The notes under the pieces are model-generated. The model worked only from the letters and a program-made list of their open reading frames with translations. It was not told where the DNA came from and did no database searches. Shown in pieces: positions 8,116 through 14,289 of a DNA stretch of 17,609 nucleotides. Position 1 is the first letter of the stretch; each line of letters begins with the position of its first letter. A program made the translations under genes and the position numbers. Where the stretch lies: NCBI GenBank assembly GCA_910579975.1, contig CAJTWU010000034.1, positions 1-17,609 of the forward strand. Direction: 5' to 3'. Source of the stretch: an uncultured Vampirovibrio sp. (GTDB lineage: Bacteria; Cyanobacteriota; Vampirovibrionia; Gastranaerophilales; Gastranaerophilaceae).

Positions 8116-8580
8116 CTAACCAATAGCAGAGATAAGATTAGCCATTTCAATAGCAGCCTTAGCAGCATCAGAACCTTTGTTCCCTGCTTTTGTACCTGCT
8201 CTTTCAATAGCTTGTTCGATATTATCGGTAGTAAGAACTCCGAATATCACAGGAACACCTGTTTCAAGAGATACAGATGCAACACCTTTTGAAACCTCAG
8301 CACAAACATAATCGTAATGAGAAGTTGAACCTTTTATAACAGCACCCAATGTAATAACTGCGTTATATCTTTTGCTTGCAGCACATTTTTTTGCAACAAG
8401 AGGGATTTCAAACGCACCGGGACACCAAACAACATCAATATTATCCTCGGCTACACCATGGCGTTTTAGCTCATCAATTGCGCCTGATAAAAGTTTTGCG
8501 CCGATAAACTCGTTAAATCTTGATATAATAATGCAGAAATTTTCGTTTGTGACAGTTAATAATCCTTCGTATGTCTTCAT
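8116..8580 (-). CDS. ribH: 6,7-dimethyl-8-ribityllumazine synthase
   Basis: RibH condenses 5-amino-6-(D-ribitylamino)uracil with dihydroxybutanone phosphate, the penultimate step of riboflavin synthesis; the family assembles as pentamers or 60-mer capsids. The 154-residue length is typical. Visible motifs are RFNEFI (21-26), PGAFEIP (54-60), GAVIKGSTSHYDYV (79-92) with catalytic H88, FGVLTTDN (113-120) and RAGTKAGNKG (127-136) with the conserved phosphate-side arginine R127. The start ATG 8580 has AAGGGG upstream and a near-consensus promoter beyond. No other rib gene is nearby and the short leader leaves no room for an FMN riboswitch, so expression looks unlinked from flavin sensing at this locus. 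murQ follows in the same operon. Confidence 0.97.
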   Translation of the reverse strand: MKTYEGLLTVTNENFCIIISRFNEFIGAKLLSGAIDELKRHGVAEDNIDVVWCPGAFEIPLVAKKCAASKRYNAVITLGAVIKGSTSHYDYVCAEVSKGVASVSLETGVPVIFGVLTTDNIEQAIERAGTKAGNKGSDAAKAAIEMANLISAIG

Positions 8581-8611
8581 ACCTATTTACCCCTTAATAA
8601 TCTATATTATT

Positions 8612-8640
8612 ATTATACATGAATTTTATAATTATGTTAA
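8612..8640 (-). promoter_or_regulatory. Sigma-70-type promoter of ribH-murQ
   Basis: On the minus strand, -35 TTAACA (8635-8640, five of six consensus bases), a 17-base spacer and -10 TATAAT (8612-8617, perfect). The start of transcription would be near 8605, about 25 bases upstream of the ribH ATG. This is the best housekeeping-type promoter in the window. Confidence 0.7.
8627..8632 (+). promoter_or_regulatory. Candidate -10 box of the rsgA promoter
   Basis: TATAAT on the plus strand, 17 bases before the rsgA ATG. No matching -35 element is visible. It lies within the spacer of the ribH promoter on the other strand, so the two promoters would overlap and could not easily be occupied together. 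Confidence 0.35.
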
Positions 8641-8649
8641 TATTAATTT

Positions 8650-9648
8650 ATGCAAAAGGGACAAATTTTTAAAATTCATTCTGATTTTTATTATGTTCAA
8701 AGCGGGGATACAACATTTGAATGCAAACTCCGCGAAGTAATTAAGAAGCAGAAACAAAAAGTATTTGTAGGTGATTTTGTTGAATTTGAAGATGGAGCAA
8801 TTGTTAAAATTCTTCCTCGTGATAACTATATTACACGCCCTACAGTTGCAAATGTAGATCAGGTAATTATTATTTCAGCCGTAAAGGAGCCTGAATTAAG
8901 CTTTTTACAGCTAAATCGCTATATTGCATTTGCGAAATATCATAATCTGAAAACAGTTCTTTGCTTCAACAAAAATGACTTATCAGACAACGACAAAACT
9001 ATTGAAAAAGTTTTCTCAATATACGAGCCTTTAGGATTTGATATTCTGTTTACATCTGCTCTGGAAGGCTTTGGATTAGATGAATTTAAAGAAATATTAA
9101 AAGGAAAAACCTCTGTACTTTGCGGCTCATCAGGAGTTGGCAAATCAAGTCTTATCAATGCCATAAGCGGTATTAATCTCCGCACAAAGGAAGTAAGTGA
9201 AAAAACAGGTAGAGGCACGCACACAACACGTCACAGCGAAATTATTACAATTGCCAATGATACCAGAATTGTTGATACTCCCGGATTTAGCAATCTTAAA
9301 TTTGATTTTTTGCTTCCAAATGAAGTAGACACATTATTTACTGAAATTTATCCTTACAAAGAATACTGTAAATTTCAAGATTGTCTACACATAAATGAAA
9401 CAGATTGTGCTGTAAAAGCTCACATCGGCGAAATCAATATGACCCGCTATGAAAGCTATATTGCATTTGTAGAAGAAGCAAAAGCATATAAAGAAAAAGT
9501 TAAATATCAGGGTATAAAAACTGAAACAACTCATAAACAAACGCATTCAAAAACAGCAGTAAAAATCAGCACCAGAAAGCGTCAAAGCGCAAGAAACACT
9601 CAAAAACAAAATATATATAAGGACATTGAAGATGAAGGAATTAATTAG
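8650..9648 (+). CDS. rsgA: Small ribosomal subunit biogenesis GTPase RsgA
   Basis: RsgA is a circularly permuted GTPase that tests and matures the 30S subunit late in assembly. The 332-residue protein shows the permuted motif order: an N-terminal OB-fold (about 1-60), G4 FNKNDL (106-111), G1 GSSGVGKSS (159-167), the switch region GRGTHTTRH (187-195), and G3 DTPGF (209-213). A C-terminal zinc site follows with C240, C245, H247 and C253. The final 50 residues are lysine-rich, hydrophilic and probably disordered (HKQTHSKTAVKISTRKRQSA). ATG 8650 has no clear ribosome binding site and the likely leader is only about ten bases. The 3' end overlaps the next gene by 17 bases. Confidence 0.95.
   Translation: MQKGQIFKIHSDFYYVQSGDTTFECKLREVIKKQKQKVFVGDFVEFEDGAIVKILPRDNYITRPTVANVDQVIIISAVKEPELSFLQLNRYIAFAKYHNLKTVLCFNKNDLSDNDKTIEKVFSIYEPLGFDILFTSALEGFGLDEFKEILKGKTSVLCGSSGVGKSSLINAISGINLRTKEVSEKTGRGTHTTRHSEIITIANDTRIVDTPGFSNLKFDFLLPNEVDTLFTEIYPYKEYCKFQDCLHINETDCAVKAHIGEINMTRYESYIAFVEEAKAYKEKVKYQGIKTETTHKQTHSKTAVKISTRKRQSARNTQKQNIYKDIEDEGIN
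9619..9623 (+). promoter_or_regulatory. Ribosome binding site that fixes the polyprenyl synthase start
   Basis: AAGGA, eight bases before ATG 9632 but only two before the in-frame TTG 9626. It selects the ATG and lies within the rsgA coding sequence. Confidence 0.65.
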
Positions 9649-10501
9649 CTTAGTAGATGAAAAATTAAATGAATACATGCCTGTTATTTACCCGGAGGAT
9701 ATATTCAAGGCTATGAAATATACCCTTATGCTCCCGGGAAAGCGTTTGCGCCCTATAATGTGCCTTGAAACAGCACGTATGCTGGGATGTGATATCAAAA
9801 AAGCAATGCCCACAGCTTGTGCAATAGAAATGCTTCACTGTCAAAGTCTAATTCATGACGATTTACCTTGCATGGATAATGACGATTTTCGTCGCGGCAA
9901 ACCTTCTAATCACAAAGTTTTTGGTGAAGCAAATGCCGTATTAGCCGGAGATGCATTATTAACCTTTGCACCGCAATTGATAATTGAAAAATCAAAAGAT
10001 TTGAATTCTGAAACTATTTTAAAACTCGTTCATGAATTTACAAAGTGGGGAGGTGCTTATGCACTTATCGCCGGTCAAGTCGTTGATATCGAATCTGAAG
10101 GAGGTAAATATGTAAAGTCTCCTGAAGAAACGCTTGATTTTATACACATGAACAAAACAGCAGCATTATTTAGGCTTGCTATCCGCTCTGGTGCTATTGT
10201 TTCAAATGCAGAAGCTAATGTATTAGAAGAATTAGATAATTTTGCAAGCAAATTTGGGCTTGTATTCCAAATCTACGACGATATTATGGACGAAATTTCT
10301 TCATTTGAAGAACTTGGAAAAACTGTCGGCAAAGACAAGAATAGTGGAAAGCTTACTTATGTTTCACTTTACGGACTACAAGAGGCTAAAAGCAAATTCC
10401 ACTCGCTAATCCAAGAATGTTATGATATAATCAATAAGTACAATTCAAAGATATTTACAGAAATCTTAGATAAGTTAAGAGATAGAATATTAGGAGTATA
10501 A
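9632..10501 (+). CDS. ispA: Polyprenyl diphosphate synthase (farnesyl/geranylgeranyl type)
   Basis: A 289-residue short-chain trans-prenyltransferase that adds isopentenyl diphosphate units to an allylic diphosphate, supplying precursors for undecaprenyl carriers, quinones or other isoprenoids. The first aspartate-rich motif is HDDLPCMDNDDFRRGK (75-90; D76, D77, D82), and the second is QIYDDIMDE (213-221; D216, D217, D220). GKRLRP (36-41) and GQVVDI (148-153) are further family blocks. The residue five positions before the first motif, often Tyr in farnesyl synthases, is Gln71 here, so a product longer than C15 is possible and the symbol is provisional. ATG 9632 was preferred over TTG 9626 from ribosome-binding-site spacing. 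The gene overlaps rsgA, and the DUF212 gene starts at the base after its stop. Confidence 0.9.
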   Translation: MKELISLVDEKLNEYMPVIYPEDIFKAMKYTLMLPGKRLRPIMCLETARMLGCDIKKAMPTACAIEMLHCQSLIHDDLPCMDNDDFRRGKPSNHKVFGEANAVLAGDALLTFAPQLIIEKSKDLNSETILKLVHEFTKWGGAYALIAGQVVDIESEGGKYVKSPEETLDFIHMNKTAALFRLAIRSGAIVSNAEANVLEELDNFASKFGLVFQIYDDIMDEISSFEELGKTVGKDKNSGKLTYVSLYGLQEAKSKFHSLIQECYDIINKYNSKIFTEILDKLRDRILGV

Positions 10502-10963
10502 ATGATTTTTAATACAGGTTATGAAGTTATAATTGTTGCATTTTCAGGAATTATTTTAGCACAGATTGCTAAATTCTTATTACATTTGATTGTAAAAAGA
10601 AAAGTTGATTTGAGATTATTCACAACAACAGGCGGTATGCCCAGTTCACATGCTGCTGGAGTAATGGGACTTTCAACTGCGGTCGGATTAATACGCGGTT
10701 ATGACTCAATTGAGTTTGCAATTGCTCTTGGATACGCTTTTATTGTAATGTATGATGCTGCCGGAGTAAGACGTGCAGCCGGGAAACAAGCAGCTTGTCT
10801 AAATAGAATTATTATGGATATCTACAAACAGGATCTAGCAGAAGCCGGAGGAAAATTAAAAGAGCTTTTAGGTCATACTCCTCTTCAAGTTGTTGTTGGA
10901 GCTCTATTCGGCATAGCTTATGCTTATGGAGTACACTATTATTTATTAAGAATGGGTTCTTAA
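10502..10963 (+). CDS. Divergent PAP2 family (DUF212) membrane protein
   Basis: A 153-residue protein of the DUF212 / divergent PAP2 family, distantly related to acid phosphatases and vanadium haloperoxidases. The family signatures are GGMPSSHAAGV (44-54), YDAAGVRRAAGKQA (84-97) and LGHTPLQVV (123-131). Hydrophobic segments are visible at about 8-31, 50-65, 70-84 and 129-147, so it is an inner-membrane protein. The start ATG follows the polyprenyl synthase stop with no gap, with AGGAG about six bases upstream. From the fold and the neighbour I infer action on a phosphorylated lipid such as a polyprenyl phosphate, but the family has no firmly assigned reaction that I know of. Its last codons form one arm of a terminator hairpin shared with the convergent TPR gene. 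Confidence 0.9.
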   Translation: MIFNTGYEVIIVAFSGIILAQIAKFLLHLIVKRKVDLRLFTTTGGMPSSHAAGVMGLSTAVGLIRGYDSIEFAIALGYAFIVMYDAAGVRRAAGKQAACLNRIIMDIYKQDLAEAGGKLKELLGHTPLQVVVGALFGIAYAYGVHYYLLRMGS

Positions 10964-10975
10964 CCCATTCTTTTT
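10948..10975. terminator. Bidirectional hairpin terminator over two interlocked stop codons
   Basis: AAGAATGGGTT (10948-10958), loop CTT (10959-10961), AACCCATTCTT (10962-10972): a perfect 11-base-pair stem followed on the plus strand by more T residues. It ends the rsgA-ispA-DUF212 operon. On the minus strand the T run after the stem is weaker, so termination of the ffh-pth-TPR operon here is less certain. The stop codons of both genes lie at the loop. Confidence 0.75.
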
Positions 10976-12243
10976 CCAAATATTGATTTAAAGAAAGAAG
11001 CTATTCCCCCGCCATTTGCAGCTCTATCTTGAAATTTTTCATAATTATCCAAAACAAACTGATTGCGAGAATCTACCTCTTTTAGTCTATTCATATATTC
11101 AAATGCCATTGTATAATCACCAATTGAGTCTCTAAATACAGCTAGTTTTTGCAAAGCATTAGCATTTTTAGGTTCTAAATCAACCAGTCTTTCATAGAAT
11201 TCACAAGCTTTGGTAAAATCTTTCATGCCCTCAAGCTGAACTGCAATAGTTTCAATTAAATCAATATTAGAATTATCATACTGATATGCAGTCATATACT
11301 CGTTAAGAGCAACTTCTTTTTCACCTTTAAGAATATTATATTTACCCCAATTAACATGTTCATTAAAAGAATCACCTTCTTTTTCATAAATCAGAGCACG
11401 CATTTGATAAATCAAAGGTGAATTTGAATCGAGTTTTGCATATTCATCAATCTCTTTGAAAGCTTCTTCTTTCATATCTTTTTGGAAGTAATATTGTGCA
11501 AGTAATGAATACAAAATCGGTTGGTCCTTATACTGGTCTTTAACTTTATTAAGAACCGCAAAACCTTCATCGTTTCTATCTAAATCCATTAATGCACGAG
11601 CTTTTGTTAAATCGTTTTTTGTAAGTTCTAACGCCTTATCCGGTTGTGAATTACGGATATAATATCCGGCAAGAATTTCTTCAAATTCTTTAAAACCTCG
11701 TTCTTTTATACCACGCTCAAGAATTTCAATTGAAGCTACAATACCTTCTGTTTTTTCATATAATTCTGCAAGTTTAAGATAAACCATCGGATTTTCTTCA
11801 TCATAATCAGCTATTCTCAAGTATTCATCAATTGCTTCCTGATACTTTTCCTGACCTTCAGCCATCGCTGCAAACAAATATCTTGCCGGCAATGATTCAA
11901 GTTGATCTTTTGCATTATCAATTGCTTTTTTATAGTCACTTTTTGCATGACTAAACTGTTGTTGAAGAGAATGTAAATTTCCACGGAGAAGGTAATATTT
12001 GAATTTATCTTCATGAACAAACAAATCAATTAGTTGTTCATGAGCTAAAATACTTGAAGGATCAACCTCTAAAATCCTAGCATAATAAGCTTGAGCCTCC
12101 TCTTTTTTATCCAGAATTAAAGCAAGATGTCCAAGCTTTGTTAAAAGTTCTACATCTCCTTGATTATGAGCAAGTTCTTTTCGATATTCGGCATAAGCCT
12201 CTTCGTACTTTTCATCTTGTTCTAGTTGTTCTGCTAATTTCAT
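10960..12243 (-). CDS. Tetratricopeptide repeat (TPR) protein
   Basis: A 427-residue all-helical TPR protein, probably a cytoplasmic scaffold for protein-protein contacts. Repeats with the usual A, Y and P positions run almost end to end, for example YEEAYAEYRKELAHNQGD, EEAQAYYARILEVDPSS, YQEAIDEYLRIADYDEENP and TKACEFYERLVDLEPKNAN. There is no signal peptide. The C-terminus breaks from the repeats with a glycine stretch and a short amphipathic tail (GGGIASFFKSIFGKRMG) that could dock on a membrane or partner. ATG 12243 has AGGAG seven bases upstream, and the gene starts nine bases after pth, so it is third in the ffh-pth operon. Its partners are unknown; a role near translation or targeting is only a guess from context. 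Confidence 0.9.
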   Translation of the reverse strand: MKLAEQLEQDEKYEEAYAEYRKELAHNQGDVELLTKLGHLALILDKKEEAQAYYARILEVDPSSILAHEQLIDLFVHEDKFKYYLLRGNLHSLQQQFSHAKSDYKKAIDNAKDQLESLPARYLFAAMAEGQEKYQEAIDEYLRIADYDEENPMVYLKLAELYEKTEGIVASIEILERGIKERGFKEFEEILAGYYIRNSQPDKALELTKNDLTKARALMDLDRNDEGFAVLNKVKDQYKDQPILYSLLAQYYFQKDMKEEAFKEIDEYAKLDSNSPLIYQMRALIYEKEGDSFNEHVNWGKYNILKGEKEVALNEYMTAYQYDNSNIDLIETIAVQLEGMKDFTKACEFYERLVDLEPKNANALQKLAVFRDSIGDYTMAFEYMNRLKEVDSRNQFVLDNYEKFQDRAANGGGIASFFKSIFGKRMG

Positions 12244-12252
12244 TATGTTCTC

Positions 12253-12810
12253 CTAATTAAACTTATTCTGAGCAACAGCAATTCCTTCTTTGAAGAAACA
12301 CTCAATACCGTTTTTGGCTGTTGTTAAAACTCCTTTTAAATTTTCAAGCTCTTCTTTAGAAAAGTTTTGTAATACAAAAACTTCTGATGGTAAATTTGGT
12401 TGTGGACCAATACCGATTTTAAGCCGTGCAACATCTTTTGTCCCAAGATGCTGAATAATTGATTTTATACCATTATGCCCCCCATCAGAACCATTAGCCC
12501 GAAATCTGATTTTACCAAGTTCAAGTGACAAATCATCATAAACTATTAAAATATCCTCTATTGCAATCTTATAATAATCCATAACAGCTCTAACTGCTTC
12601 CCCCGATAGGTTCATAAATGTGGTTGGTTTTATAATCAAATAATCATCCACACCATTACGAAGATTAGTCATAAGACATTTTAACCGGGAGTTTTCACGA
12701 AAACTCAAGTTATTGTTGAGAGCAATACTATCTGCAAGCATAAAACCTACGTTGTGCCTTGTAAAAGTGTATTTATTCCCAATATTACCCAGTCCTACAA
12801 TAAGCTTCAT
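12253..12810 (-). CDS. pth: Peptidyl-tRNA hydrolase
   Basis: Pth cleaves peptidyl-tRNA released from stalled ribosomes, recycling tRNA. The 185-residue length is typical. Visible motifs: VGLGNIGNKYTFTRHNVGF (5-23) with N9 and catalytic H19, KPTTFMNLSG (61-70) with N67, YDDLSLELGKIRFR (91-104) with D92/D93, and GSDGGHNGIKSI (107-118) with N113. The usual GNPG near the start reads GNIG, with Ile in place of Pro. The start codon overlaps the ffh stop (ATGA), so translation is probably coupled to ffh. Confidence 0.96.
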   Translation of the reverse strand: MKLIVGLGNIGNKYTFTRHNVGFMLADSIALNNNLSFRENSRLKCLMTNLRNGVDDYLIIKPTTFMNLSGEAVRAVMDYYKIAIEDILIVYDDLSLELGKIRFRANGSDGGHNGIKSIIQHLGTKDVARLKIGIGPQPNLPSEVFVLQNFSKEELENLKGVLTTAKNGIECFFKEGIAVAQNKFN

Positions 12811-14198
12811 CTAAAACGCCTCATATTTTTCATCATTTGATGCATAGATAGCTTACCGGCACCTTGCTGTCCAAGCTTACCCGCCATTTTACCCATATTA
12901 GATTTCAAATCGGACATACCTTTCATCATTTTACGCATTTGCTCAAACTGATTAATAAAAAGGTTAACATCATGAATAGGAATACCAGAACCTTTCGCTA
13001 TACGTTTTTTTCTGGAAGAATTCATTAATTCCGGATGTTCACGTTCTTCCGGAGTCATGGATTGTATAAATACTTCAATTCTTTTAAATTGCTTTTCTCC
13101 CTCGTGAGAAAGCATTTGTCTATCATCTTTAGACATTTTTAGACCCGGTATCATACCTAAGAGCTGATCCATTGAACCAAACATTTTCATTTGAGACTGC
13201 ATTTTTAAAAAATCATTAAAAGAAAACTCGGCTTTTGCCATTTTCTTTTCCATTTCAAGAGTTGTTTTTTCATCAAATACCTCTTGTGCACGCTCTACCA
13301 GCGAAACAATATCACCCATACCAAGTATTCTATCCGCCATTCTTTCAGGGTAGAAATCTTCCAGAGCATTTAATTTTTCTCCGGTACCTGTTAGTTTAAT
13401 AGGTTTTCCCGTACAATAAACAATACTTAAAGCAGCACCGCCTCTGGAATCCCCATCTAATTTAGTAAGTACAAGCCCCGAAATATTAAGCTGTGCATCA
13501 AAGTTTTCGGCTACATTAACAGCTTCTTGACCGGTCATTGAATCAATTACAAGAAGTTTTTCAGCCGGTTTAAACACACGGTCTATAAGAAGCAGTTCAG
13601 CCATCATCTCCGTATCAATTTGCAAACGTCCGGCGGTATCTAGAATAAGAACATTAAACCCTTTTTCTTTTGCATAATTAATTGCATTATTAACAATAGA
13701 CTGAACATCTTTAGTATCTTCTGAATAAACTTCAACACCAATTTGTTCTCCAAGAGTCTTTAACTGAGTAATTGCAGCCGGTCTATATATATCACAGGCA
13801 ACTAAAAGAGGATTTTTACCTTCTTTTTTAAGTTTTACGGCAAGCTTAGCAGAAGACGTCGTTTTACCGCTACCTTGAAGACCAAGCATCATAATTAAAC
13901 TTGGACTTCCATTAAATGATAATGGATTGGTTTCTTTACCAAGAAGGTTTATTAACTCATCATGAACAATTTTAACAAGTTGTTGAGAAGGATTAACACC
14001 TCGTATAACATCTTCACCTTCGGCTCTATCTTTGATATTAGAAATAAAAGACTTTACAACGCGCAAGTTAACATCAGCTTCTAAGAGAGCACGCCTGATT
14101 TCTCTTAATGCTTCTTGCATATTCTCTTGTGTCAACTCACTTTGTCCGGAAGTTTTTGCTATAATATCTTGCAATTTATCAGATAATGATTCAAACAT
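12807..14198 (-). CDS. ffh: Signal recognition particle protein Ffh (SRP54)
   Basis: Ffh binds SRP RNA and hydrophobic signal sequences and, with FtsY, targets ribosomes to the membrane. The 463 residues contain an N domain (1-95), the G domain with G1 GLQGSGKT (106-113), DIYRPAAITQL (136-146), G3 DTAGR (187-191) and TKLDGDSRGGAAL (245-257), then a methionine-rich M domain (about 325-463). The SRP-RNA-binding helix-turn-helix is visible around 396-426 (RKKRIAKGSG, then FINQFEQMRKMMKG). It starts at ATG 14198, with AAAAGGGGT about eight bases upstream. It leads a minus-strand operon with pth and the TPR gene. The SRP RNA gene itself was not seen in this window. Confidence 0.97.
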   Translation of the reverse strand: MFESLSDKLQDIIAKTSGQSELTQENMQEALREIRRALLEADVNLRVVKSFISNIKDRAEGEDVIRGVNPSQQLVKIVHDELINLLGKETNPLSFNGSPSLIMMLGLQGSGKTTSSAKLAVKLKKEGKNPLLVACDIYRPAAITQLKTLGEQIGVEVYSEDTKDVQSIVNNAINYAKEKGFNVLILDTAGRLQIDTEMMAELLLIDRVFKPAEKLLVIDSMTGQEAVNVAENFDAQLNISGLVLTKLDGDSRGGAALSIVYCTGKPIKLTGTGEKLNALEDFYPERMADRILGMGDIVSLVERAQEVFDEKTTLEMEKKMAKAEFSFNDFLKMQSQMKMFGSMDQLLGMIPGLKMSKDDRQMLSHEGEKQFKRIEVFIQSMTPEEREHPELMNSSRKKRIAKGSGIPIHDVNLFINQFEQMRKMMKGMSDLKSNMGKMAGKLGQQGAGKLSMHQMMKNMRRFR

Positions 14199-14252
14199 TA
14201 TGTAATACCCCTTTTATGATAGGTGGAGCGGAATTATGCGTAATTTACTCCT

Positions 14253-14273
14253 TGATACATTACAAAGGTATCA
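14253..14273. repeat. Short dyad in the ffh leader region
   Basis: TGATAC, nine bases, GTATCA, between the flagellin-like gene and ffh. Both arms are exact six-base reverse complements. It could be an operator or a weak transcription end for the upstream gene; six-base dyads also occur by chance in AT-rich DNA. An imperfect hairpin (14225-14251) lies just beside it. Confidence 0.3.
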
Positions 14274-14289
14274 CAAACATATTCAGATT

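Noticed and set aside
8372..8740. Plus-strand open frame of 122 codons across the ribH promoter
   Set aside because: It is antisense to ribH, crosses two promoter regions and runs into rsgA in another frame.
9626..9628. TTG as start of the polyprenyl synthase
   Set aside because: It is only two bases from AAGGA, whereas ATG 9632 is eight bases away.
14248..14252. AGGAG on the minus strand before ffh, as the ribosome binding site of a small gene
   Set aside because: No ATG, GTG or TTG follows at a suitable distance with an open frame.
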